36,129 bases of DNA from DAOUET01 sp034430155 (GCA_034430155.1 DAOUET010000104.1:1-36129); one strand, 5' to 3'. Positions 25,443-33,760 are shown, numbered from the stretch's first letter. Made by a program: numbers and translations. Notes: generated by a model from the sequence alone, not told the origin.

Positions 25443-26102
25443 ATGGTGGCACAATTGGGAAATTGGCTTGACGAGAGGTTTGGATGGCGCCGGGTATGGG
25501 AACTTATCTTCCTGAGGAAGATACCCAAGGTCAACTGGTTGTACACTTTAGGGAGCGCCACGCTGTTTGTTGCTATCCTGCAGATAGTTACAGGTATCCT
25601 GCTGACGATTTATTATGTTCCCACGCCGGATCACGCCTACGATAGTGTGCAATACATCTCTACCCAGATTCCGGCGGGTTGGTTAATACGCGGCTTGCAC
25701 CATTGGGGGGCGAGCGCCATGGTGGTTTTAACACTGGTTCATATGTTGCGCGTAATATTTTATGGGTCTTACAAATACCCGCGTGAGGTAACCTGGCTCA
25801 CGGGGGTATTGCTACTATTGGTCGTGACGGGTTTTGGATTCACGGGTTACCTTTTGCCGTGGGACCAAAAAGCTTATTGGGCTACAACGGTAGGGACACG
25901 CATCGCCAGCGTGGCACCAGTTGTTGGAGAGTGGATATTACGGGTGATGCGGGGAGGGCAGGAGCTAACCGCGGTGACACTGGCTCGTTTCTTCGGCGTT
26001 CACGTGTGGGTGTTACCGGCTGCACTTCTACTGCTGGTTTTTATCCATATGTACCTTATAGTACGTATCGGCATCAGCGCCGTTCCGAAGCGAGAGGAGT
26101 AG
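25443..26102 (+). CDS. Cytochrome b6-type subunit of the bc complex
   Basis: The start at 25443 (219 residues) follows GGAGG by five bases. Four helices are present. The heme ligands fall at H86 and H100 (helix B) and H187 and H202 (helix D), with the 14-residue gap between the helix D ligands that marks b6f-type rather than bc1-type cytochrome b. FTGYLLPWDQKAYWA (residues 133-147) is the conserved Qo/cd region. At the position of the cysteine that binds the extra heme ci in b6f (FYCLGG context) this protein has YTLGS with Thr35, so covalent heme ci attachment is not expected there. It is followed after four bases by the subunit IV fusion gene. Confidence 0.93.
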   Translation: MVAQLGNWLDERFGWRRVWELIFLRKIPKVNWLYTLGSATLFVAILQIVTGILLTIYYVPTPDHAYDSVQYISTQIPAGWLIRGLHHWGASAMVVLTLVHMLRVIFYGSYKYPREVTWLTGVLLLLVVTGFGFTGYLLPWDQKAYWATTVGTRIASVAPVVGEWILRVMRGGQELTAVTLARFFGVHVWVLPAALLLLVFIHMYLIVRIGISAVPKREE

Positions 26103-26106
26103 CCCG

Positions 26107-28230
26107 ATGAACGAGAAAGAAAAGCAGGAATATCTCGAGGGTTATAAAGAAGCCAAAGAAAAAGGCCTTCCCTTCTTCCCCGATATCCTATTCAAAGACG
26201 CAGTTTTCGCCTTACTGGTGTTTTTAATCTTGGTGGCACTGGCATATTTCCTGGGTGCGCCCCTGGATGCACGTGCTGATCCTGCAGATTCGTCCTATAC
26301 ACCCCGGCCTGAGTGGTATTTCCTGTTCTTATTCCAGCTGCTGAAGTTTTTCCCCGGCGCTTTGGAGGTGGTGGGCGTTTTTGTGATTCCCACATTGGTG
26401 ATTTTGCTGTTGTTTGCCCTGCCATTTATCGATCGCTCATCTCGCAGGCACTTCCTGGGGAGGCCCGTAGTCGTAGGGGTGACCTCTCTGGCCTTAGTGG
26501 GAGTCATCTTCCTGACAGTTCAAGCGGTGCGGGAAGCACCTCCGCCTGAAGAAGCTGTCAGCGGAGATCAAACTGCAGTCTTGTATACTCAAAACTGCGC
26601 CCCGTGTCATGGACCTTCCATATCTGTACCAACCGGCACCAATTTGCACGCGGTGATCGCACAAGGCAAGCACGATGAGGGTATGCCAGCCTGGAATGCA
26701 GACCTGACCACCAATGAAATCGACGCGCTGGCCGGTTTTATCCTCTCGCCGGAGGGGAGCCAGTTGTTTTCCCAGAACTGTGCAGCCTGTCATGAGGCCC
26801 CAGAACTTGTAGACAGCGATCCATTGGAATTGAAAAACGCCCTGGAACAGGGTCAGAGCTATTCATTTCATGAAAACTTAGATATCCCACAATGGACGGA
26901 AACCTTAAGTAAGGAAGAACGCACAGCCCTCTTGAATTTCCTGGTAGCCCCCGATGGGCAGCGGTTATTTGCGATTAATTGTGCGCCCTGTCATGGACGG
27001 TCAGTGGCGTTTTCAGGAGAAGAAAGCGATTTGCGTTCCATCATCAGTAATGGGGGCTTGCACCTTGAAATGCCTCCGTGGCGAGAAAGGCTGAGCGACA
27101 CTGAACTGGATACGCTGGCCAGATACGTGGTAGACCCTGCTACAGTACCAAATGGAAAAACTTTGTTCAATCAGTATTGCTCTGACTGCCATGGTGAGCG
27201 CATTCCAGCAGCTGAGGACGTGGCACAAGCACGCCAGATTATTGCCAGCGGAGGTGGGCATGAGACCATGCCCGTTTGGGGGGATGTGCTTACAGCAGAG
27301 CAGCTGGATGCCCTGGTGAGCTATACGTGGGATGCTGCCAAAGGCACCCCTCTGGAGGTTGGTCAACAGTTGTTTGCCAAGAACTGCGCAACCTGTCATG
27401 GTGATTTTGGCGAGGGCGGGCCAAACCCCAGCCGACCTGGTGACATCATCCCTCCCATCAGCACTGCTGAGTTTTTGAAAACGCGCGATGATGTCACGTT
27501 GCGCTCTATTATTTCCCAAGGCCAACCTAATTTTGGGATGTCACCTTTTGGTACATCCTTTGGAGGGCCGCTAGAAGATGAAGAGGTGGATGCGATTGTT
27601 GCTTACTTGCGCGCCTGGGAACAAAACCCTCCAGTCGAATTTCCACCTGAAATAAAGGTGACAACCGTATCCCTTGATGGAGCTGAGATCTATGCTGACG
27701 TTTGCGCTCAATGCCATGGACCAGAGGGTCAGGGTCTGGTGGGACCATCCTTGGCTGATCCTGAATTTCAGGCTGATAATACCGACCAGGACATCTTTAA
27801 TACAATCAACAAAGGTCATGAAGCAACCGCCATGATCGCCTGGGGTGAAATCCTTAGCAGCGAGCAGATTCAGCAACTGGTAGAGTTCATCCGACAATTG
27901 AAACCTATTGAAGGGCAGCCTGAGCCCACAGCCAGCCCCACCCCGAGTGTGCCTTCCTTCTCCAAAGATGTCCTGCCAATCTTCCAACAAAGTTGTACGA
28001 TGTGCCATGGAACTTTCGGAGGTTGGGATGCGAGCAGCTATGAGACTGTGATGAACAGCGGCGATAACGCCCCGGTGGTGAATCCTGGCGATGTGGAGGG
28101 CAGCCTATTAGCACAAAAGATCCTGGGGAGCCAGACAGAAGGATCGCTCATGCCGCCTGGCGGTAAGATGTCAGAGGACAAGATCCAAACCATCCTGGAT
28201 TGGATCGCAGCAGGAGCCCCGAATAATTAA
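26107..28230 (+). CDS. Subunit IV of the bc complex fused to seven cytochrome c domains
   Basis: The protein has 707 residues. The N-terminal ~140 are a petD-like subunit IV with three helices (about 32-50, 85-106 and 120-140) and the Qo motif PEWY (68-71). Seven monoheme domains follow, with CAPCH (C164), CAACH, CAPCH, CSDCH, CATCH, CAQCH and CTMCH. The first four are short and appear degenerate in spacing, with GMPAW/MPPW/MPVW Met motifs. The last is a module after an EPTASPTPSVPS linker, ending WIAAGAPNN, shared with two upstream proteins. In known complexes cytochrome c1 or f is separate; here a chain of tethered hemes replaces it, presumably taking electrons from the Rieske centre outward. 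Confidence 0.93.
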   Translation: MNEKEKQEYLEGYKEAKEKGLPFFPDILFKDAVFALLVFLILVALAYFLGAPLDARADPADSSYTPRPEWYFLFLFQLLKFFPGALEVVGVFVIPTLVILLLFALPFIDRSSRRHFLGRPVVVGVTSLALVGVIFLTVQAVREAPPPEEAVSGDQTAVLYTQNCAPCHGPSISVPTGTNLHAVIAQGKHDEGMPAWNADLTTNEIDALAGFILSPEGSQLFSQNCAACHEAPELVDSDPLELKNALEQGQSYSFHENLDIPQWTETLSKEERTALLNFLVAPDGQRLFAINCAPCHGRSVAFSGEESDLRSIISNGGLHLEMPPWRERLSDTELDTLARYVVDPATVPNGKTLFNQYCSDCHGERIPAAEDVAQARQIIASGGGHETMPVWGDVLTAEQLDALVSYTWDAAKGTPLEVGQQLFAKNCATCHGDFGEGGPNPSRPGDIIPPISTAEFLKTRDDVTLRSIISQGQPNFGMSPFGTSFGGPLEDEEVDAIVAYLRAWEQNPPVEFPPEIKVTTVSLDGAEIYADVCAQCHGPEGQGLVGPSLADPEFQADNTDQDIFNTINKGHEATAMIAWGEILSSEQIQQLVEFIRQLKPIEGQPEPTASPTPSVPSFSKDVLPIFQQSCTMCHGTFGGWDASSYETVMNSGDNAPVVNPGDVEGSLLAQKILGSQTEGSLMPPGGKMSEDKIQTILDWIAAGAPNN

Positions 28231-28300
28231 CCATGTGCTGGTAATATATTATATCGATTGGGTTGTTTGACCCATTGATCAAAAAGGAGGTCTGTAAAAT

Positions 28301-28364
28301 ACATTTGTCACCCCTATGAAAGTGACATTTGCCACTAATCTTATGCTAATAATTGGGGTATAAA
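28301..28364 (+). promoter_or_regulatory. Regulated promoter of the decaheme gene
   Basis: ACATTTGTCAC (28301-28311) and ACATTTGCCAC (28325-28335) are near-identical direct repeats 24 bases apart. TAATCT (28336-28341), a 17-base spacer and TATAAA (28359-28364) follow. The block from GACAT to TAATCT matches the octaheme promoter at 15 of 18 positions. It lies ~165 bases before the decaheme start in the 299-base gap after the bc operon, so the decaheme gene has its own, co-regulated transcript. I see no gene elsewhere in this gap. Confidence 0.55.
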
Positions 28365-28529
28365 TCCTAGGATAATATGCCCATTTATCGTCCTGGTGAA
28401 ATCAGCTTAACCCAGGGAATTTCTTGTTTCTATAGAAGGATATTAGAAAGGAGGACTTGCTCAAAAGAGAACTGATATCGCCCAATATTTACCAAACCTC
28501 GTGAATATCATCGCGAAAAGGAGAATGCT

Positions 28530-30695
28530 ATGAAACCTAAGTACATATTAGTAGGGCTGTTTTTGTTGGCTGCTACCCTGGCTCTGGCGGCATGTGGAAG
28601 CCCGACCCCCGCACCAACGACGGTGGCACCACCACAGCCAACACAGGCATGCCCAACTGCCGCACCATGTCCGGATTGCCCCTCATGTCCGGAACCAGTG
28701 GTGGAAAATGTGCCCTTCCAGGAACAATGGGCCAATTCACCCCACAATGACAAGACAGCCGAGGCTTTCAACCACTGGAACGAGGCGGACCCTATGGAGG
28801 TCCCTACGTCCTGCGCGAGATGCCATAGCACCCCCGGATACCTTGATTATCTGGGTGCGGATGGCAGCGCTCCGGACCAGGTGGACGCCGCGGCTCCAAT
28901 CGGCACAACCGTGGAATGCGTAGCTTGCCACAATGAGGTCACCCTTACGTTGAACAGCGTGGTCTTCCCCTCCGGGATTGATCTCACCAATCTGGGGGAT
29001 CAGGCTCGCTGCATGGTCTGCCACCAGGGGCGTGAATCCAAGGTTTCGGTGGACAAAGCCATCGCCGCAAATGTTGGCGAAGATCTGGATGTCGTCAACG
29101 TAGACCTCAGCTTTATCAATATCCACTACTTCGCAGCAGCCGTCACGCGTTACGGCACTGAGGTCAAGGGTGGCTATGAGTACGACGGCAAGACCTACGA
29201 CCCGCGCTTCGATCACGTGGCCGGTTATGACTCCTGCAACGCCTGCCACGACATGCACACGCTGGAGATCAAGGTCAACGATTGCGCCAATTGCCACACC
29301 GGCGTTGCCAGCCTCGAGGATGTGGAGAACATCCGCATGAACGGCTCGCTGGTTGACTACGATGGCGATGGGGACATCACCGAGCCGATCAAGGCCGAGC
29401 TCGATGGCCTGCGCGAGATGCTCTACCAGGGAATTCAGGCTTATGCGGCAGAAGTGTCTGGCGCAGCAATCGTGTACGATCCTGCCAGCTACCCGTACTT
29501 CTTCGCCGACGCCAATGCCAACGGCGCATTTGATGAGGGTGAGGAAGGATATACAGCCTGGACCGGACGCCTGCTACGAGCTGCTTACAACTACCAAGTT
29601 TCGGTCAAGGATCCCGGTGCGTTCGCCCACGGCGGCAAGTACATCATCGAGCTGCTCTACGACTCGACCGAGGACTTGAACACCAAGATCACCACCCCGG
29701 TCGACCTGTCCACCGCTCACCGGTTGGACTCAGGCCACTTCGCCTCGTCGGAGGAGGCTTTCCGCCACTGGGACGAAGAGGGCGAGGTGCCGGCTTCGTG
29801 CTCACGCTGCCACACGGCCTCCGGCTTACCGCTGTACCTGAAGGACGGCGTGTCTATTACCACGCACCCTTCCAGCGGCTTGAACTGCGCCACCTGTCAC
29901 AACGACCTGACCACCTTCACGCGTTTCGAGTCAGGTGCGGTCAAGTTCCCCAGCGGGGCTTCGCTTGACACCGGCCTCTCAGACAGCAACCTGTGCATCA
30001 ACTGCCACCAGGGACGCGAGTCCACTGTCAGCGTGGACAACGCCATCAAAAACGCGGGCGTGGGCGACGATGTAGTATCCGACAAGCTCAGCTTCCTTAA
30101 CCCGCACTACTTCGCGGCCGGTGCAACCTTGTTCGGCGCAGAGGCCGAGGGCGCTTACCAGTACGCGGACAAGGAGTATCTCGGCCGCAACATGCACGTG
30201 GAGGCCTTCAGCAGTTGCGTGCAGTGCCACGACACCCACGCCCTAAATGTCAGGTTGGAAGCCTGCGGAGCCTGCCACACCGGCGTGAAGACCGAAGAGG
30301 ATCTGAAGACCATCCGCATGACCCCAGTTGACTTCGATGGGGACGGCGATTCCGCCGAGGGGATGGCGAACGAAGTCGCTACGATGCAAGAGGCTCTCTT
30401 AGTAGCGATCCAGGCTTATGCCCAGGATACAGTTGGGACAGCTATCGCCTACAATGGGCAAGCTTACCCGTACTTCTTCACCGACACGAATGGCAACGGC
30501 GAGGTGGGCGATGGCGAGGAGGGTTACGCCACCTGGACGCCGCGCTTGCTGCGAGCAGCCTACAACTACCAGTGGGCTACCAAGGATCCAGGCGCTTTTG
30601 CCCACAACGGTAAATACATACTGCAGACCCTGTACGACAGCCTGAGTGACATCGGCGGGGCGGATGCCGTGGCAGGTATGACGCGACCCCAGTAA
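28530..30695 (+). CDS. Decaheme c-type cytochrome lipoprotein, two tandem pentaheme halves with Ca-binding-like loops
   Basis: The protein has 721 residues. A lipoprotein signal ends ALAAC (C22), then a Pro/Thr-rich tether carries four cysteines (41-53). Two homologous halves follow, ~65-380 and ~400-704, each with five CxxCH sites: CARCH, CVACH, CMVCH, CNACH, CANCH, then CSRCH, CATCH, CINCH, CVQCH, CGACH. Each half ends with EF-hand/dockerin-like acidic loops (D276-D282 and D327-E338; D601-D607 and D652-E663) and the closing RLLRAAYNYQ ... KDPGAFAH. It is predicted to be surface-anchored. Third codon positions are strongly G/C from about 29000, unlike the neighbours, suggesting high expression or transfer. 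A role as extracellular electron conduit or terminal reductase is inference. Confidence 0.92.
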   Translation: MKPKYILVGLFLLAATLALAACGSPTPAPTTVAPPQPTQACPTAAPCPDCPSCPEPVVENVPFQEQWANSPHNDKTAEAFNHWNEADPMEVPTSCARCHSTPGYLDYLGADGSAPDQVDAAAPIGTTVECVACHNEVTLTLNSVVFPSGIDLTNLGDQARCMVCHQGRESKVSVDKAIAANVGEDLDVVNVDLSFINIHYFAAAVTRYGTEVKGGYEYDGKTYDPRFDHVAGYDSCNACHDMHTLEIKVNDCANCHTGVASLEDVENIRMNGSLVDYDGDGDITEPIKAELDGLREMLYQGIQAYAAEVSGAAIVYDPASYPYFFADANANGAFDEGEEGYTAWTGRLLRAAYNYQVSVKDPGAFAHGGKYIIELLYDSTEDLNTKITTPVDLSTAHRLDSGHFASSEEAFRHWDEEGEVPASCSRCHTASGLPLYLKDGVSITTHPSSGLNCATCHNDLTTFTRFESGAVKFPSGASLDTGLSDSNLCINCHQGRESTVSVDNAIKNAGVGDDVVSDKLSFLNPHYFAAGATLFGAEAEGAYQYADKEYLGRNMHVEAFSSCVQCHDTHALNVRLEACGACHTGVKTEEDLKTIRMTPVDFDGDGDSAEGMANEVATMQEALLVAIQAYAQDTVGTAIAYNGQAYPYFFTDTNGNGEVGDGEEGYATWTPRLLRAAYNYQWATKDPGAFAHNGKYILQTLYDSLSDIGGADAVAGMTRPQ

Positions 30696-30724
30696 TTCTC
30701 TCGATCATTTAGGCTTTATGGAGT

Positions 30725-30760
30725 AAAAAAGACCGGGCACGCAAGAGCCAGTGCCCGGTC
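30725..30760 (-). terminator. Intrinsic terminator between convergent genes
   Basis: A perfect 10-bp stem, GACCGGGCAC (30731-30740) with GTGCCCGGTC (30751-30760), has a 10-base loop. Read on the minus strand it is followed by TTTTTT (30730-30725), so it terminates the minus-strand zinc-ribbon gene. On the plus strand it follows the decaheme stop by 35 bases with only a weak T run (TCGATATTT), so it may work in both directions. Confidence 0.85.
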
Positions 30761-30790
30761 TCGATATTTCAGTGAACTGACATGCGGCTG

Positions 30791-31699
30791 TTATACTCGC
30801 AAGCGTGTGCCGCACGAGCGACAAAAGCGATCACCGGGGGCAGCTCGCTTGCCACACTGATGGCAATAAATGGCTTGCTCATCAGGAGCGGCGGCCTCAA
30901 TCATATCTGGGGCGGCTCTACGACGACGTCCGCCTGGAGAAGGAATTTGTTCTCGTCCTGATCGCCAATACCAGATGCCTGCTCCCGCTATCATTAATAA
31001 TCCAACACCACCTAATATCCAGGGAAGGGTTCTGCTTAATATCAGACTTCCTGAGGTTTGCGAGGGGAGCGGGCCGCTTGGCTGGATCGATAAGCTTTTA
31101 GCGCTCAAGGCATCGCCAGATTTTTGGTAATCCAGGCTTATCGTAAACGTATCACCAGCATTTAGAGATCCAATCTCGGATGTGTAGTAGGTCAATCCAT
31201 CCTGGGATTGGGTGCCAGGGCCGAGACTGGGGGAGATGAGTAAATTTGTTGAGCCTAAGGGTTGCTGGACCTGGACAACAAATGTGGTTACATCGTAATC
31301 TCCAGGCCAATGATACTCAAAATGACGCTGGTCCCCTTGCATCGTCAGGCGTGGATCATAATATTCAATTTGTACTTCAGGGGTTGTGGCGGTGAAGGTA
31401 ATCAAAGCCCATTCACCACTAACCTGCTTCTGATAAATCACATCAAATAGTTTTCCGTCCACCTGACGGACAGCCACGGCGTTGATTTCTCCAACGGTTG
31501 GGATGCGAAAGGTCAATTCAACCGGTAATGAGACTTCAGGTGACAAGGCAGCATGGTAGATCACCAGCATGGAAGGGCGATCATATTCGGGCCAAAGATC
31601 CACTTCTAACCTGCTAAAGGTGATCCCCGCTTGAGCCTGAACATTGAGGGGGAAGAAGGCTAAGGCCAGAAGGATGAGGGTAAACGTTCTTTTCAACAA
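30791..31699 (-). CDS. Exported beta-domain protein with TM helix and cytoplasmic zinc ribbon
   Basis: The protein has 302 residues from a TTG at 31699, supported by GGAGG seven bases upstream. A signal peptide (about 1-23) precedes a ~180-residue beta-rich extracytoplasmic domain. A membrane helix (about 228-246) leads to an Arg-rich linker and a C-terminal zinc ribbon with four cysteines (YCHQCG ... FCRSCG). The beta domain resembles the second half of the diheme lipoprotein at 7751-9697, including a QPLGSTNLLI / QPLTLPVNAV-type stretch before the membrane. The zinc ribbon resembles that of the CcmI-like protein. It may accompany the cytochrome machinery, but no function is established. Confidence 0.7.
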   Translation of the reverse strand: MLKRTFTLILLALAFFPLNVQAQAGITFSRLEVDLWPEYDRPSMLVIYHAALSPEVSLPVELTFRIPTVGEINAVAVRQVDGKLFDVIYQKQVSGEWALITFTATTPEVQIEYYDPRLTMQGDQRHFEYHWPGDYDVTTFVVQVQQPLGSTNLLISPSLGPGTQSQDGLTYYTSEIGSLNAGDTFTISLDYQKSGDALSAKSLSIQPSGPLPSQTSGSLILSRTLPWILGGVGLLMIAGAGIWYWRSGREQIPSPGGRRRRAAPDMIEAAAPDEQAIYCHQCGKRAAPGDRFCRSCGTRLRV

Positions 31700-31949
31700 A
31701 TGCTTTCCTCCGGAAAAGAAAAGTGTAATAAAAGTAAGCTGATCAGGGAGACAATAAAATCCTTCAGGAACCGTATGGATTGGGTTGAATTGGGGTTTCT
31801 GCAGTTATTATGGGGTTCCTGGTCAATTGAGATAGAATCTTACCATGTGTGGGAGGAAGTATGTATGATAAAAAACGAGCAGGGTGAAATACGCATTAGA
31901 ACCATGAATGGCAAGATGGTTTTATCACGGACAAGAGCAGGGGTAAGTC

Positions 31950-32756
31950 TTATCCAATGGCGGCGCGCAATCGTTGGGCAAGTGTTCCAAACCCGGCAGT
32001 GTAACGGATTTCATCGAGGCGGGGGCGTGGTAGGTCCACTTGTAGATCTAGACGTAATTGACCAGGGCGCGGGCTGAGCACCAAAACCCGATCTGCCAAG
32101 TATAACGCTTCGGCAATGGCATGCGTCACCATGAGGACGGTTTTACGGCGCGCTTGCCAGATGCGCAGCAATTCGGTCCCCATGCGCTCGCGAGTTAAAG
32201 CATCAAGGGATCCAAAAGGTTCATCCATCAGCAAGACTCGCGGATCGTGAACCAGGGCACGGGCAATGGCCACTCGCTGGGCCATACCGCCAGATAAATC
32301 GCGCGGAAGAGTCTCTTCAAATCCCCCTAAACCGACCAGGTTAACCAAATCCTGGGCTTTTGCACGGGCATCCGAAGCGGGCATATTCTGTAGCTCTAGG
32401 GGAAGGGTGATGTTCTCAAGCACAGTGCGCCAGGGCATCAGGTTCGCTTTTTGAAATACAAATCCGACATCCCGCTGCGGTCCAGCGAGGCGTTCGCCAG
32501 CGTAAACAACTTCTCCGTTGGTTGGCGGCAACAGGCCAGCTAGGACACGAAGTAAAGTGCTTTTCCCGCTGCCAGATGGCCCCAGGACGCATACAAATTC
32601 CTCAGGAGACAATGAGAAGGATATTTTCTCCAGAGCGCGTAAACCGCGGTTGCCATCCGGGAAAGAAACGCTCAGGTTGCGGACGAGAAGCATGGGTTCT
32701 GCAGCCTTATGAGCAGACGTCTGGAGATTGGTGTCGAAAAATTGGTTTGCTATCAT
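31950..32756 (-). CDS. ABC transporter ATPase, probable riboflavin uptake
   Basis: The protein has 268 residues with Walker A GPSGSGKST, Q-loop in FQKANLMPW, signature LSGGMAQRV, Walker B VLLMDEPFGSLD and switch His in VTHA. It belongs to the nitrate/sulfonate/taurine/thiamine-precursor ATPase group (SsuB/TauB/ThiZ-like). Its ATG overlaps the stop of the substrate-binding protein gene (ATGA). As third gene of a transcript that starts with an FMN riboswitch, it probably powers riboflavin or a related flavin precursor uptake. Confidence 0.88.
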   Translation of the reverse strand: MIANQFFDTNLQTSAHKAAEPMLLVRNLSVSFPDGNRGLRALEKISFSLSPEEFVCVLGPSGSGKSTLLRVLAGLLPPTNGEVVYAGERLAGPQRDVGFVFQKANLMPWRTVLENITLPLELQNMPASDARAKAQDLVNLVGLGGFEETLPRDLSGGMAQRVAIARALVHDPRVLLMDEPFGSLDALTRERMGTELLRIWQARRKTVLMVTHAIAEALYLADRVLVLSPRPGQLRLDLQVDLPRPRLDEIRYTAGFGTLAQRLRAAIG

Positions 32757-33760
32757 TGGATAAATTCGTTGGTATAGGCCTTGTTTATATCAAGTGGTTG
32801 GGTGAGGAGACCCATCTTCAAAAGTACTGCTTGCATGTTTTCCCAGGCTGCCGGGTCGGAATGACCGAGCTGGTCAGCGTGCCAAAACTCGATGGAAGTC
32901 GCCAATACCTCTTTTTGGACCGATTGATCCGCTTGAGCCAGATTTTCGACGAAATCTTTGCTAATATCAAAGGCCTCAGCGGGGTTGGCGATGGTGTCTG
33001 CCAGACCCTTTAACACTGCTCCTACCATGCGTCTCACCAGGTCTGGATTCTCTTTGATAGTTTGTTCATTGGTAATCAAACCATTAGAAGCCAATTGTAC
33101 GTAATCGGCCACGCGAATGACGTTTATATCGTAACCTTGGGAGCGCAGTTGAACCGGCTCATTGTTGACATAAATCACCACAGCTTGGTCCTGGCCGGAT
33201 ATTAGCGCTTCTACCTGGTTAAAGCCAATCGAATCGAGCGTTACATCGCTTTCTTTCAAATTGGCTGCGTCTAGCAGGGCGATCAATCCAATATAGCTGG
33301 CCCCATACAACCCCGGCAAACCCAGACGCTTTCCAACCAATTCCTGAGGTGTGCGGATGGCCAGATCGGCTTTGGATGCCACGCCCACCGGGAATTGGTG
33401 CCACCAAGCCATCACATATACCACCGGTAGACCCTGGGCGCGGGCTAACAGGATTTGCTCGCCTGAAGCCAGGGTGAATTGTAGGTCATTAGCCCCAACC
33501 AATTTTATGCCGTCGGTTTCAGAACTATAGTCGAATTCCACTTCAATACCTTCTTCCCGGAAATATCCCTTGCTCACGGCTACGTAGAAGGGGGCGTATT
33601 GCACGTTGGGAATGAAACCCATGGGCAGGCGGATGTGGGTCAAGGCGGGTTGCACGGTTGTCGCTTCAGGATTAGAAGCCGGCTGGTTGGTGTTGCATGC
33701 GCTGGAAAAAAGTATCACAAATAGGGTGATAAAGGCGATACGGCGCTGGAAGGATATCAT
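32753..33760 (-). CDS. ribY: Substrate-binding lipoprotein (NMT1/ThiY-like), probable riboflavin binder RibY
   Basis: The protein has 335 residues. The lipoprotein signal ends FSSAC (C22), with a Pro/Ala/Thr tether after it. The NMT1/SsuA-like type II binding fold shows in IRLPMGFIPNVQYAPFYVA, EGIEVEF, and GKRLGLPGLYGASYIGL. An AGGAG site lies close before the ATG. It sits between the permease and ATPase genes of a riboswitch-controlled operon. In Chloroflexota, ThiY-like binding proteins behind FMN riboswitches are predicted riboflavin carriers (RibXY type). The alternative, a thiamine-pyrimidine or sulfonate binder, is disfavoured by the riboswitch. Confidence 0.82.
   Translation of the reverse strand: MISFQRRIAFITLFVILFSSACNTNQPASNPEATTVQPALTHIRLPMGFIPNVQYAPFYVAVSKGYFREEGIEVEFDYSSETDGIKLVGANDLQFTLASGEQILLARAQGLPVVYVMAWWHQFPVGVASKADLAIRTPQELVGKRLGLPGLYGASYIGLIALLDAANLKESDVTLDSIGFNQVEALISGQDQAVVIYVNNEPVQLRSQGYDINVIRVADYVQLASNGLITNEQTIKENPDLVRRMVGAVLKGLADTIANPAEAFDISKDFVENLAQADQSVQKEVLATSIEFWHADQLGHSDPAAWENMQAVLLKMGLLTQPLDINKAYTNEFIQ

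Noticed and set aside
28630..28690. Cysteine-rich stretch near the decaheme N-terminus considered as heme or metal site
   Set aside because: The cysteines lack following histidines; it fits a Pro/Thr/Cys tether and no known metal motif.
31700..32077. 125-residue plus frame antisense to the ABC ATPase gene
   Set aside because: It overlaps the conserved ATPase C-terminus, has no family features, and its start lies in the leader of the zinc-ribbon gene.
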